A stretch of 64,000 nt of DNA from Lepas anatifera (lineage: Eukaryota > Arthropoda > Thecostraca > Lepadidae). The notes beneath the pieces are model-generated. The model was given only the letters and a program-made list of their open reading frames with translations. It made no database searches and had not been told where the DNA came from. This document shows, one piece after another, positions 12,655 through 24,812 of this stretch (the stretch's first letter is position 1; each line of letters starts with the position of its first letter). The stretch spans positions 1 to 64,000 of the forward strand of contig JAOTON010000335.1 of assembly GCA_034440635.1 (NCBI GenBank), in the 5' to 3' direction. The position numbers and the translations under genes are program-made.

Positions 12655-12900
12655 CATTACACCGGTGTAAAATAGGTGGTGGAATAATGCTGGAAAGAGG
12701 AGTGGATTTTGGCACCGTAGAAAGAATCCTGAAAATGGTGTACTTTTTGTTAGTTGATATTTTCACGACCCACGGGTTGGGGTTTTATTATTCCTGTTTC
12801 ATGTCATTTTGCGTTGATATCGGGTGTAAAATATTCGCCGAAAGAAGAGTGGATTTTGGCACCGTAGATAAAATCCGCTTTCTGGCGTACTTTTTTCAGT
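12655..12900. repeat. Two direct copies of a ~148-bp unit
   Basis: GAGTGGATTTTGGCACCGTAG occurs at about 12699 and again about 148 bases later. It is preceded in both by GGTGTAAAATA and GAAAGA and followed by an AATCC and GTACTTTTT block. The two copies read through a 93-codon open frame, which is probably not a gene. Confidence 0.75.
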
Positions 12901-12993
12901 GTACCTACATACATACCTACGTGTTTCGAAGCTTCTTCCATTGTATACAAATGGCTTTATGGGTGTAGCCAGGGATTCTCAGGCATATGGAAC

Positions 12994-13356
12994 CAGTGGC
13001 GGATCTGGCCGGTAGGTTCAGGGGGTGGGGGCAACCAAAGTCAAAAAGAAAAAATAACCCGGTAAAAGATTTGGCCACAAGATGTTTGCTATTGCTATCC
13101 AAGGATCATTCACTCAAAAGCGGTTTTTGATATCAAGAGGACCTAGGTCCATTGCTTGCACCAAAGTTGACTGGTTCTGTTTGAAGTTGAATGGTTCAGT
13201 TAAAGCACCAAAACCTTGCTTATAGACTTAAGGAGCAGGAGCCGGGAAAAAATGACTAAAAGTCGACAGCTTTTGGGGGAATATGATTCTTCACTCAACT
13301 TTTTCGTTTGGGGGATCAACTGCCTTTTTCGCCTCCTCACCCTGATTCAGCCACTG
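12994..13356. mobile_element. hAT-like MITE (363 bp)
   Basis: The element starts CAGTGGCGGATCTGG and ends CTGATTCAGCCACTG. The flanking octamers are TATGGAAC (12986-12993) and TTTGGAAC (13357-13364), 7 of 8 identical. The CAGTGGCGGATC start is a frequent terminus of non-autonomous hAT elements. It has no coding capacity. Confidence 0.82.
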
Positions 13357-13415
13357 TTTGGAACCTTCTTTGAGTTCTGGTGACCTGAATATTGACTTAA
13401 TAAAAAAATTGCATA

Positions 13416-13813
13416 ATGGTTATTCGTCTCGTCAAGAGCTTTCGAACGCAAACAAAGAATACATCTGCACTCCGGTTTTCCGATGACCGTGTCCTAACCG
13501 CCTCGCGTCTCATTTTCAGCCCGAGCTCCCAAGGCCCTGGTGTGGATGTTCGGCGAGTATATGATAACATTCAGGCTGTGGGTGCAACACTGAGAGCGCA
13601 CACAGTATGTGGAATGACGTGGAGGTGGTGGTGGTGGATGGGCCAATCGAAGCCCTCCTTATGTGGATCATATGCCAGTTCGTCTTCAGTCTGGAAAATA
13701 AAGGGACCAAAACAACAGCTCGCTTCTTGGCCTTCAATGTCCTCGCTGCAAAGGACGTGAACGTCCTCTGGAATCACCAAAGAATTTCGGGATGCGATGG
13801 TGATGGGAGATGA
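13416..13813. other. Overlapping open frames of unknown nature
   Basis: Open frames of about 70-115 codons overlap on both strands (13416-13760 and 13607-13813 forward; 13516-13737 and 13571-13780 reverse). The reverse frame with EDIEGQEASCCFGPFIFQTE and the forward frame with VVVVDGPIEALLMWI look less random than their surroundings. I recognise no family; it may be an old transposon coding remnant. Confidence 0.25.
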
Positions 13814-14075
13814 CTGAGCTGGAGAGGCTCAGGTGATTGAGCTGGAGTGGCTCAGACAGGGGTCTAAAAACTTGCCGATCTACCTACGCCGTCGACGACC
13901 CTATCATCTTTTGGTTGGCGACCCAGCAACCGTCTCAAACTCTGATTCCATCTGTTTTCCTATGATTTTAGCTTCCACCATCCGCTCCTGCTTCTAAATA
14001 TGCTTACCCTCTCCACTGTCTCCACCCGTCATCGTAATACATGCAGTGCCCATCAAAATCTGTTTGAAAAAAATT

Positions 14076-14440
14076 GCCGCCCCGGTAGCTCAGTTGGTAG
14101 AGCGTTGGGCTCCGGCCCGCTGCTCAGAAGCATGCAGTGGCAGTGCATGTCCAGGCTTGGGATCGGTTCCCCTGAGACGCTCCGGCGCTCAATAGTTTAC
14201 CCGACGTACAGGTCGGCTGGCAACTGACTGATGAGAGGGTGACCTGAGCGGGGCGGCCGTCCCTGTGCTTTGTGGGACGTTAAACTTTGGCTTCTAAATT
14301 GACCCTCCATTGAGGGAGTTGCTCGTTCGGGTGGTGGGGTCGGGGTCTCCGTGACAAGTCCCTTGATGACTTAAGTGAGACTCCGACTCTGGCAGCCGTA
14401 CTAGGAACAACTTGCACAAAATTTAAAAAAATAAAAAAAT
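14076..14440 (+). mobile_element. SINE-A, tRNA-derived, copy 1
   Basis: The head GGTAGCTCAGTTGGTAGAGC is a tRNA D-arm/A-box sequence, and GGGATCGGTTCCC stands at the B-box position. A conserved body follows (GAGGGTGACCTGAGCGGGGC, CTTTGTGGGACGTTAAACTT, GGGTCTCCGTGACAAGTCCC), then an A-rich tail. Two more copies are at 47142 (+) and 26467-26771 (-). This structure (Pol III head, unrelated body, A-rich tail) defines a SINE, not a functional tRNA. Confidence 0.9.
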
Positions 14441-14764
14441 CTATTGGATGAAGTGTGCCAGTTCCTTTGGCTAAGAATGGGCAGAATCTACTTCGACAAA
14501 GAGCCAAGTTAGCCTTCGTTTCCCTGACTTGCTTGGCATTTCCGAAAGACAGCTTGGCTACAACGGGGCATCTTTGGCCGATTACATCTGGTATCATCAC
14601 CGCCCTTAGTTGCTGCTAGTCTATGCTAGTTATGTTTCTTCTTATTACAATTTTTGATTCCAATTTTATGAAAAACGACTGAAATCACCTGGTACTTTAG
14701 ATGATGCCATCCCCCTGTACCGTATTTATGTACTATTTTTAAGTTCAAAATAGAATGTACTAGA

Positions 14765-14892
14765 ATCTGTCACGAGTCGGTACCAAGTCGGTGATTTTCA
14801 TTTTTTTCAATAGGCGACCAATGGGCGACCAAGTCGGCCGAAACCGCCGACTTGCGTGGTCGCCTGGTCGCCGGTGGTCGCCCTGGTACATT
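14765..14892. repeat. CGACC/GGTCG-rich inverted-repeat patch
   Basis: GGCGACCAATGGGCGACCAA faces CCGACTTG and GGTCGCCTGGTCGCCGGTGG in inverted order. It resembles a small foldback or MITE; no target duplication was found. Confidence 0.4.
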
Positions 14893-15324
14893 TTCGGTGT
14901 CTGCAGCCTTCAGAACGAGCGCGGCGTGGGCTGCCGTTAATATTTTTGTATTCTTGTTGGAAGCAGTGGGCGCCGTTTTTAACGGCTGGTGTTCAATTTG
15001 TTAAATCCAAGGGGCTAAATCAAGATTTGCGTTTATAATAGACGGTCCGTGCAATCTAGGTGGGTTTTGGAGTCTACTTGCAATGATGTTTCCTTGTTTT
15101 GCTTTATCGCGAGAAGTCTCAGAAGGAAAAAAACTTGAATACAAGTGGTGCATGTTTAAACCCTTTCCAACCACAATCCCGCTAAAATGTCATCGTAAAC
15201 ATTGTTCTATAGTCACGCATTCCCAAGGGCGTGGATTTCCTAAATGATTTTTTTGGGTGCCTAATTATGAGACCATCCATAACAAGTATACTGTTTTTGA
15301 TACCACCATGTTCTTGTCTTATAC

Positions 15325-16560
15325 CAGTGTGCAAAGTATGGCATTTTCGACAAGATCTCGTCGGTGCGAGTGCCCTTGGAGACAGGACCGACTGGTGCAA
15401 ATTTTATCAACCTGGTGCGAACTTGCGAGGTAAGTGACACTTAAACTAAACAAATAATGGCTGAATGGCTATTAACACGCGCATTGACGGGGGGCGGGTA
15501 CCCGCCCCCCTCGGGTTTTTCGGAGATAGTAGAAAAACGGCGGCGCGTAGCGCCGCCGTACTTGGTATACCTTTTTCCTCATCCTTTTTACAACTTCTGT
15601 GAAAATTTTAAGGTTAGGTCATCTCAGGTCAGGTCACCAGTACAGGTCAAGTGACCCGACCTCAAAAAAAAGTTTAAGATAGCATAAGTCGGAGCAGGGT
15701 GAACTTATCCGATTGAAACTCATATCACATAATAACCTCACCAAGTTCTCTAACATATGTTCCGGTATTTTTGATATCGATGACCTAAGGTCAGGTACGA
15801 GGCATGACCTCTCCATTGGAAATACATGGGAAAAATGGTTTTTGCGGAATAACTCAGTAACGGATGGTGATAAAGCATTTATTTTAGCTGCATTAGATTT
15901 GCCTGGGCTTTGCAGTTCTAATGATATGCATTTTATATAATTTGCCCCTGACCTGACCTCAGGTCAGGTCAAATCCTTAATTTGACCTAGCAAGGTCAAA
16001 TTATATATCATTAGATTCGGCTTGCTAAGAGGATTCATATAGTTCAAGTCGTTTTGCTCTATCTTTACTTGTTCAGATGTAATGCCCGAAAAACTTAATT
16101 TTACATGTTATCCCTATGACGGGCATGTTTTGACCTCTTGTGACCTTAAATGTGACCTGACAAAAAAATGGTTCCAATGTTTTCGATGGAGAAGTGGATG
16201 GGCAGCCCAACGCCGTTTACCGTTTTTCGCTACCTACCGTGGTTCTCGAGATCTTAGGGGGGCGGGTACCCGCCCCCCGTCAATGCGAAGGTGGCTCAGA
16301 CCCCCGTCAATGCGCGTGTTAAGACACAGGAGGGGGCCTTATAAAAATTCCTTAACTGACTAATGATTGAGGTAGCATTGCATTGGGTAATTCTGAAGGG
16401 GCTTCCTTCAGTTATACCTTGCATTGTAGGGGTAGGAATGGGTGCATTTTTCCCTGGTATGTGCCAGATTGGTGCGAATTTTTGGAGGCTGGTGCGAGAA
16501 TTTTAGATGGCTGGTGCGACTCGTCTGGCATGCTGCCATACTTTGCAGACTGGGCCTTAT
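15325..16560. repeat. Interspersed repeat, copy 2 (interrupted by TTAA element)
   Basis: It matches the repeat at 5740-6120 on both sides of the inserted element (15325-15471 and 16319-16560). Identity is high enough to align the insertion point exactly. Confidence 0.8.
15476..16318. mobile_element. TTAA-flanked non-autonomous DNA element T1 (843 bp)
   Basis: TTAA at 15472-15475 and 16319-16322 flanks exact 18-base inverted termini, CACGCGCATTGACGGGGG and CCCCCGTCAATGCGCGTG. Sub-terminal GGCGGGTACCCGCC palindromes follow at each end, and near the left end is a GGCGGCGC...GCGCCGCC hairpin. The interior holds many AGGTCA/TGACCT hexamers, some adjacent (TCAGGTCAGGTCACC). There is no transposase. 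TTAA duplications occur in piggyBac and Kolobok elements. The CAC start does not fit the usual piggyBac CCYT, but relatives T3 and T4 start CCTT/CCCT. Confidence 0.88.
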
Positions 16561-16619
16561 AGCTGGACATATAACTGGGTGACCAAGTAGGCCTGTTATT
16601 TATAAATTTTAAAGTCCCT

Positions 16620-18753
16620 GAAATGAGAAATAGGAAAATTTTCAGGATGCTCTTAGTAGGCACAGAAAATAATTTGAGCTTTCATTTGGGGTGCCACAGC
16701 AGTGACAGGTCCAAGGGATCCCTGAACTCGAGTTCAGGACCCCTTAAGTTTGAAAGGATTAAGGGCGGCCTGAGGAAAAGGGTACCCCAAAACTGATTAA
16801 ACCAGGTCTGTGAGGCAGAAAATACCTTGCTACTGCCCCCACCACTAGAATACAAATGATGGGGCTACAGATGGAGCTTTGAAGTTTAGAAGTTGTGAAA
16901 ATGTCATTAAAGGTGCTGAAAACAGGTTTTGTTTTGCTAGGTTGGCTCACATCATGTTCTGTATAGCCATATGTCTTGGTCTGTATATATTATTATCTCA
17001 AGTGGCAATATAAATCAAATATTAAAAACTTTTTTATTGCTTCACTAGGTATCTATTAATTGATTTTGTATATGACTAGTGTTTTATTTACACAGATGCA
17101 CCAAGACATGTGAATGATCATAATAAACATATTGAGCTTCAATATTTGAAGCAGGGTATGATTTCCTGTTTCTGCTTCAAATATAAATGTCCTCTAAAAT
17201 TTTAAGAACAAAAATAAGCCAGGTAGAAAGAACAAAAGTTTGTTTCATGGCCTAAAATATTGTTCTGGAAAATGGTCTCATGCATTCCCATGATTGAGAA
17301 TCGGTGTTCCCATCTATGGGTCAAGCATTCCCATTTATGGCACTGTTACCATTTTCAAGTCACACCAACCACAGTTTTCTCCCACTGATTGATGATGATG
17401 ATAGCCACCCTTTTGGGTGAAGTGTGCCCTTTTGGTTGACAGCATGCAATCTCAGAGGGCTGCTCCTTACTAAAATCCTAGATCCATCTCTGTGCATTGG
17501 TACCCCATAAGGGATATAAATGTGCATTCCTGCACAGCACAAAGACGTGATAAACCATTTCCAATTTGCCAGAAGACTCCACTGCAAGGACAATGGTCCT
17601 ATCCAAGTCTGCCAAACATAGAATAAGCTGTGTCTTTTGCACAGATGGATGCACACTGGGTGATCAGGGTGTGTGTGTATGTTTTTTAACTGACTGATTA
17701 TATGCATCCAAGTTTCTGATAATATCTTGTATTTTTGTCACAAGAAAGTTGAATCGTTTTGTTTTCTCTAGTACGGATGAAATATGGAAGCACTGCCACA
17801 GAGGTACAGCAGAAATATCACAGATAGATTGTGTCCACCACAAAAGAACAGGTTGCTGAAATGCAAACTGTTCTTCTCAGTACCGAATCCTGGTCCAGAT
17901 GGGTCATCAGCAACTATTCTGGAAATTTTTTCAGTTCTGATTATTAATGCTAAAATGCATCAATTAGGAGCTTTGGAAATAGTTATCATGGGAATGATGC
18001 CATGCAAAGAAAACAAGGTTATTCCCAAGAGAAAGCATTGCTATTGCTCGAGTAGAACCATGTTCAACAATGGAGCGAAAATTGGGCCTCATCTTAGCAA
18101 TGGCTGATATTTTCCACTGCACTTCTGAGGAAATGTTGCCAATGAATAATGTTTGAATTATTTATTTGAAATGTTACAGGAATTTATCTGATTTGTGGCG
18201 CCTCAAGGTTAAGAATCACAAGTATTTCACGACGCATGTATGTACATGAAAATATTTTTCTCTAGTTAAATGAAACATCGGAACTGTTTCTGAGGCTCTT
18301 TTTAAGGCGCTGCAAACGCTTTTATTTGTCTCTAAGATAAGGCCTAACAATTTTTCACATGGATGGACACAAAATAAAACCATTATTGATGAGAGAACAA
18401 CAATGGTGCATCAATCATGGTTGTATCTTGCTTGGTATAGAAGTGATGGGCGAAAATATTGATGCCCAAGGCCGCTCCCACGGAATTTTTACAGGGGAAC
18501 GGACCCGGGCTGGTGCTGACCGGGGCAGGGGAATTGTGAGCATGTTTGGTACCTGACAGCATTAATGACGATGAACCGAAAATTTTGGGGAGACCTCCTC
18601 CTGGTTGGCCAACAGGAGGATGCGTAGGTACCCCGTCCCACCGCTTTCGGCGCCCATTTAATTGCCCTTGTGTACAGGCAGTGTATCATCTTTGACCTCG
18701 ATTGACCTCCAAACAGACTTAGCCTAAGATTAGTGGGCACTATCGATACGTAT
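16620..18753. other. No gene recognised
   Basis: AT-rich sequence with short open frames only (115 codons at 17360-17707 reverse, 107 codons at 17784-18107 forward), none with a recognisable domain or convincing splice context. Confidence 0.3.
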
Positions 18754-18769
18754 TCATGACTGCGTAGTG

Positions 18770-18957
18770 GGGGCGCGGTAGTGGAGTGGTCAGCGTAGCT
18801 GTCTGCCACGCAGCCGACCCGGGTTCAAGGCCCGGCGGCTTCCCTGAACAAGGAGCAAGCTGGCTCCCGAGAAACCCTTCCAACAGGGAAAGAGTTGGCG
18901 ACGCCATATGACCCTGGCAGTTGGTGCGTCGATAAGCCCCAATAACACACACATAAC
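18770..18957 (+). mobile_element. SINE-B, tRNA-derived, complete copy with 16-bp target duplication
   Basis: TCATGACTGCGTAGTG is present exactly at 18754-18769 and 18958-18973. The element starts GGGCGCGGTAGTGGAGTGG, has a B-box-like GGGTTCAAGGCCC, then a body with CCTTCCAACAGGGAAAGAGT and a 3' end GTGCGTCGATAAGCCCCAATAA. The long duplication shows LINE-mediated target-primed insertion. Other copies: 22353-22550 (-), 33773-33953 (-), 51176-51363 (+) and fragments at 5131 and 56085. Confidence 0.95.
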
Positions 18958-18974
18958 TCATGACTGCGTAGTGC

Positions 18975-20755
18975 GTATAAATGACTGATAACTATCCAAC
19001 ATTGGCTTTTAGGTCGGACATATCACGCCCAATGCGAGCGTTCTTCCTATTATAACATGAAGCTACGTGATAACATCCCCAATATTCAGTGTCCTATTGC
19101 GCCCTAGCCTTTGAACCGATATGAAAATGGATGTTGCCTTAGTGAAAGAGCTGGTCCGGCTCTGTCGAATAGCGTTGAGAAAGTGGTTCCGGCTATTTTG
19201 CGTACGGAGATAAGCAAGGTTTTATAGAGCACTGCATTTGATACATTTTGACGTATATGAATTATTCCCCTCTGGTGACCACAGTATTGACCTTCCGCAA
19301 AAATTCCGGGAGTAACGCCGATTGCATTTCCGACGACCTTTCGATCGCTTTTTCCGCTTCTATCTTTCTTTGTTTCCGAGATCGAGGGTGTCATTTTTAA
19401 CCCCCTCCCACCAGGGGGGTGTTCATAGGTTTAACCCCCTCCGTATGTTTTCTGTTCGTGGATTTTCCTCAAGTCCAAAATTTTTGTCCAGGCTTTTGAA
19501 ATAGCCAGTGGTGGATACAAGGGGAAGCTAGAGGAATAAAACCGAAAGAAGAGCGTAAATCACGTCGATTTTGAGGTTTTGAACCATTCTATGCAGAAAG
19601 GCAAGCTGCATCTACTTATTGCATTATATGACGAAATGCACTAAAATGTTTCGGTCATACTACCGTCTTCGCATCAGTCACAGGGTTCTGCTAATAGGAA
19701 GCAAAATGGAAAAACGCTCTCCTGTAAAATCTTCAAATGCGAAATGCGCTTTTTTCGTTGGCGGCAGAAATTAAGTCTGCCACTAGATCTGCCACTGGAC
19801 ATAGTGTATATCCCTTTAATACATAATTCACATGTTTGATTTGTGGTATGATACAAGCCATCATATCAAACACATTAATTCCATTTTTTTCAGTCGCAGT
19901 AATCATACAAATCACAAATGCACGCATCTGGGTCGTGCTGAGGACCTATAAAGAAATATCATGAGAAAGCGGTAACAAGCTCCAAGCACACTGAAAGCCA
20001 ACTAAGGCCATGGATAAAAGATCCCATGAGACGTGCAGTGAAATGTAAGAGCAAAGTCCATTCAAGCTCATTGACCTATCAAATCACAATATCAAGTAGT
20101 TTTTGTTATTTATACTACAAGGAGCACAATAGCCAACGTTGGGCGGGAAATACGGCTTTTGCCTCTATGCATGACCTCTGACTTTACATTAAGCCTTAAC
20201 TATAATGTCATAACAAAATAACCGTCATACTGAGAGACGGCCTTGATCCCGAAGCAAAAGTTTCAGTGACCTTCAAAATGGTGGCATAATATTAACCTGT
20301 GATGTCTGACCTTGATCTTTAGGTAAGATAACCGTAACGCATCATTACAATTACATTACTTTATGAGGTCACCGCTCGGTCTCGGTCTACTCAGTCTTCC
20401 ATGCAGACGAACTGGTGTCATTGTTCAATTATGGCGATCTCAAAACATGGGCTTGGCTTTGAAAGCCGATAGGTAAAAAATATTGCGCCATTTTCAAGTA
20501 TTCACAAGTGGAAGTGGTCATTATTTCTCTCAAATGTGGTCAATCAGCGCTTTTCTACCGCGAATGATTCTCCAGCTATCTGGGGAAAATAAGTAGGAGC
20601 GTCCTAGGAAAACCTCTACTGCGCGTGTTAACTCCTAGGGACATGGCGTTGACTGGAAATAAAATTAACCTAAAAAATACGTTGGCCCAATCAATTTTCT
20701 GAACGTTCTTAAGCTTATGCCGAGAATAATGGGAAGTGCTGTGCCAGCTTTTTCA
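18975..20755. other. No gene recognised
   Basis: Short open frames without recognisable domains. A patch near 20595-20715 resembles the small hAT-like elements at 4440 and 41473 (GGCGTTGACTGGAAA followed by TTCTGAACGTTC) but has no clear ends. Confidence 0.35.
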
Positions 20756-20760
20756 GTTAT

Positions 20761-21120
20761 GTGCATGGACACATAAATCCGAGCAGGGCAGAGAAGGGTA
20801 AGATGCTGATGCGTTTAAAGCTGGGGCTGGGAAATACTACAAAGAGAAGAGGGGAGGGCATTGGCGATTACTTAAAAGGAGTTACGCAGGGCCAACAAAA
20901 AGAGCGGACAAAACACTGGCCAGAAGTCCGATGGGGACGGACAGGGCAGACAAGAAGGGCGGGCAGGGTATTGGGGGCAGACGCGCATGGAGTCGGAGAA
21001 TTGGGCAAAACATGACAGCATGGAGGTGATGGATAGTCAAATAGAGTCGGCCAGGGTGAATAAACAGCGAAAGCAGGGGACTGGCGGGCACACTGGTGGA
21101 GCCAGGGGGTGGGACAAAAA
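20761..21120 (+). other. Purine-rich stretch with unidentified open frames
   Basis: The plus strand is strongly purine-biased (runs of GGGCAGAGAAGGG type). Open frames at 20761-21015 and 20987-21241 encode basic, low-complexity peptides, likely a consequence of composition. No domain recognised. Confidence 0.3.
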
Positions 21121-21358
21121 TGCGTTTAGCCCCCAAATCACCCGATTTTCACCGATTCTGGTGAACACTGTGCCATTCACGGGTGAGCAATGGTGCCACT
21201 TGAAACATTTCTTGCAGGTAATGTCGCCAGATCAGGCGTGATGACCTGATCTGAAATGACCCGCAATGAATTTTCGTAAAGTTTCATAGTTGATCAAGGA
21301 TACAGTGTGACAAATACAGAGCCCGCTGTTTTGTCGCACTGTTTGGAAAACTGAATGG

Positions 21359-21691
21359 GTGTTCATTTCCTCCCAACTGAGGAGAGTGTTAGTAAAAATG
21401 AAAATGGTAGTCCCCGCGGTTGAAAACAACAAATTAATTCAAACGCCAGGTGCAAACGCAACTTTTGGAGATGATGGTACATTCTTAGTGAAATACTCTG
21501 TATTCTTAATTTTAGGAGACCCCAGAAAACAAATCATCACTTGCCCTTACCCCTTGATTGACTCTCGCTACCACTTGAAAGATTGCCGGCACCCTGAAAG
21601 AGGCGTTTTCTCACAAGATCCTAGTATTGACGTTTCTGACATGTTCAAGATTTGGCGTCCATGCCTGACATGTTGTACTACCCAAGTGTGA
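21359..21691 (+). other. Unidentified 110-codon open frame
   Basis: The frame includes MKMVVPAVENNKLIQTPGAN and later DPRKQIITCPYPLIDSRYHL, with five cysteines in the C-terminal half. It has an ordinary composition for a protein, unlike most frames here, but I recognise no family. It could be an exon, a repeat remnant or chance. Confidence 0.25.
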
Positions 21692-22352
21692 CGCCACTGT
21701 GGATCGGCTATGGCGTCCCCCAATCGATTGCCCTCACCCATTTTGAAATCCTGGCTCCTCCTATGGTCTTAAAAAGATCATCTCGATTTTTGTTGGGCAT
21801 TTAGTTTCACGAGTAGGAAAGCGGTGTCGCCTTACGTTGAACTCTCTGGCGCTGTACCACGAGAATTTTGCATCTCCATTGTTAGGTATCGAAAAGGGGG
21901 AGGGGAGAATGTTTCCTCTTAGTGGGTAAGGGGGGGATTATCCTATTTTCTGCCATTAAAGATTGTGTTTTTTCATTACGTTGACCTTTAAATAGGTACC
22001 TACCATGTTTTTCATTTTGCAGACCACACCCTTGTTAACACGCGCAGTAGAAGGAGGTCCTAAATTGCGACTCCACCTATTTTTCCAAGGAAGCCGAATA
22101 ACCATTCGTAGCTGGAACCATTACTTGTTTACATTTGGGAGACTTCATGAGCGCGTCGATTGGTGAATAGACTGCGAAAATCAATAACAAATTTTGGCCT
22201 CGGTATAGGCTTTCAAAGCCAGACCTGCACTTTGAGACCGTGTCAGTCTTGCGGTCGCACCAGTTCGCTTGCCCTGTAGATTGAGTGGCGACTTAATAAC
22301 GTCATATAACCGGGAGCATATGCCAAGGTCACCCCAGGTGAAGGTCAAGGTA

Positions 22353-22550
22353 TAATAATAATTGTTAGGGCTTATTGCGCACCAACTGCCAGGGTAATAT
22401 GGCGTCGCCAACTTTTTCCATATTGGAAGGGTTTCTCGGAAGCCAGCTTGCTCCTGGTTCAGGGAAGCCGCCGGACATTGAACCCGAGTCGGCTGCGTGG
22501 AAGCCAGCTACGCTGACCACTCCACTACCGTGCCCCCTTTCAACGCACCT
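22353..22550 (-). mobile_element. SINE-B, reverse orientation
   Basis: Read on the minus strand it has the same head (GGTAGTGGAGTGGTCAGCGT), a B-box-like GGGTTCAA variant and the body and tail of the SINE at 18770. Flanks TGAAGGTCAAGGTA (22339-22352) and TGAAGTTCAAGGTA (22551-22564) are a 14-base target duplication with one difference. It lies in AGGTCA-rich repeat. Confidence 0.88.
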
Positions 22551-22564
22551 TGAAGTTCAAGGTA

Positions 22565-22960
22565 AAGGTTAAATGTCACAATTCAAGGTCACATGCCCCG
22601 GTGTTCCGGTCAGATGGGATTATTCAGTAAGACGTATGTTATGATATGGCTTTATAGTTACGACTACTTAATTTCAAGGTCACTGTCACAGGCAAGGTTT
22701 ACAGGTGTTATATTGTGCACTATTGGGAATTTGCCATTTTGTTACGTCGTAGGTCAGTGACCTTCAATGACATTGACCACGAATTCTCAGAAAAAGGTTG
22801 TATCGGACTTTCAGTTTATGACATTAAGTTTGATTTCAGTGTATTTCCGTTTTTCTACATGAACAAATCATTTCGAAACTGGCCTCAAGCACGGGCCAGA
22901 TTTGACCGTTATAACCTCATTTGACCTTAAAGATATTGACCTAGTTCAATGAAAATATGC
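22565..22960. repeat. AGGTCA-rich repeat sequence
   Basis: Repeated AAGGTCA, GGTCAGTGACCTTCAATGAC and TGACCTTAAAGATATTGACC resemble the interiors of the TTAA-flanked elements. Ends not identified. Confidence 0.5.
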
Positions 22961-23625
22961 CGTAATGTATGTACATCACCAAAGCCCCACACACACCTAA
23001 ACGGGTATTTTTCTAACCCTCTTAATTTTAGATCTGAGGGGAATACTTTAGGAACCGCCTCTACTGAGCATATTAACCCTCTTTCCAACGGACTCCCCGC
23101 CACCCCTATTTCCAACAGGGGGCAGACTCTGCCCCTAAGATCTCGAAATATACCCGGCTGATTTTAGAAATTCACACTCATCGATTCCTCTTGTGCTTAA
23201 CTTCATTTTGAAAAAAGAAAGTTTCAAATTTTTGAAAATTGAGGGTAGGGGCTTCAAAATATGCAAAATGGCTGCCTTTTTTAGATTATCCATAACTCTT
23301 GTCTCTTTGGCTTAATTTTCACGAAGCTAGTGTGGATTGACAGGGAATTGCTTGGAAATGGTGATTTCTCTCATTTAGGCGAAATTCAAATTTCAAGGGA
23401 GGTTCTAAAGTTAGAAACTTATGGGAATTACATAAATTGTGTCAAGTCTTTTGCAGAAATGCATATGCCAGGCACAGTGTTATATCTCTGATGTCAAGGA
23501 AAGAGCTCAAAAGCCAAAACTATTACAGAGGAGATTCAGGGAGGCAAAATAGTGGGATACGCCTTTCAGGTATGGCTATTTTTCAAATTACCCCGCCTTT
23601 ATCCACAGTTGCCCGACCCGGGGGA
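22960..23625. other. No gene recognised; probable old repeat
   Basis: Contains CACCCCTATTTCCAACAGGG and later a CCACCTATGG end, reminiscent of hAT-type termini but without verified duplications. Confidence 0.3.
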
Positions 23626-23629
23626 ACAC

Positions 23630-24270
23630 CCCTGGATCCACCTATGGATGAATTGTGTCCATTTGGTGTTACGACTAAATGCATGTCTACGATGCTTTGC
23701 CCCATTCAATGCAGACACAACACTAAAATGCACTTGAATACCCCCAATTACGGGACCTGAGCACGCCTATGATATCCTATTATGATATCACACACGGATG
23801 GGATCAATACAACTTTACTTTTACCCCTCCCGTCCATTCTGAAGGCAGTTCATTCACTTTGGAAGATATCGAATTGATAACATTGAACCTCCCCATTTCG
23901 AGCTCCTGGTACCGCTTATGACAAAAATATCGAAATACACATCAACTTTCATCCCAAATCTCATTTGGTGATAGAACTAAATGCATAGTTACAATGATTT
24001 GTCCCATTAAATACACACACAAGACTAAAATGAACTTGAGTGCGAGTGAACCCCTAATTACGGTACCCCCGCATGCCTATGGCTTCCTATCAATATATAA
24101 TACACATATTGGATCAATGCATGGTTATGTTTACCCCTCCCGAACATTCTGTACGCAATCTATTTACTTTGGAAGAGTTCAGATGGGTAACATTGTAACC
24201 CTCCCCCATTTTGAGCTTCTGGAACCGCCTATGGCCAAAATATATGAAAATACACAGTAACTGTCATCCT
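23630..24270. repeat. Tandem duplication, two ~315-bp units
   Basis: Two blocks (about 23630-23950 and 23955-24270) share, in order, ACTAAATGCAT, TGTCCCATT/TTGCCCCATT, CACTAAAATG, CCCCTAATTACGG-like sequence, TTTACCCCTCCCG, TTTGGAAGA and CCNCCCCATTT-GAGCT. Each ends in an ACCGC(C/T)TATG word resembling a hAT-type terminus. Confidence 0.75.
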
Positions 24271-24812
24271 AAAGCTCAGTAATAGCATTCAAACGTTACA
24301 ATTGCCGCCAATTCGTAGCAGACAGCTTTAGTGTAGGAGAAAAACAAGCCGGCGACAATGTTCGGCTTCTAAATGAGCCCCCGAAATTAGGGAGCCATAG
24401 CACCGCCTCTGGAGAAATATATTTTCCATTTTTAAGGGAACACGCGCTAGTTAGTTGTAGGAAAATCCACAAAGCTTCAAGAGCTTATCTCAAATCGTTT
24501 CGGAGATACCATGGACAAACCTGAGGGGTGGGCAGAATCCGCCCCCTCATGTTGGAAATAGGGTGAAATGAAAAATGTTCGGGGCCCCCGACCCCAAAAG
24601 GGGGATTAAAATTACCCGAGGCTAACATTCATTTTCTCCTTTTGAAAATCCTGGATGCATCCTGTTCTCAGCAAAAAGTCGATACGAATGTCACAAAATA
24701 TGATCAGCAAACACCGGAGACCCTCGCTCAACATCGCACGTGCGAAATCCGTAAAAACACCTCGGAGTGAGGACCTGGTGTGACGTCACCGAGAAACCAG
24801 CCGAGTCCAAGG

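Noticed and set aside
14076..14150. Functional tRNA gene
   Set aside because: The A-box-like head is present, but the acceptor stem and anticodon arm do not fold, and an identical body follows in three copies; it is a SINE head.
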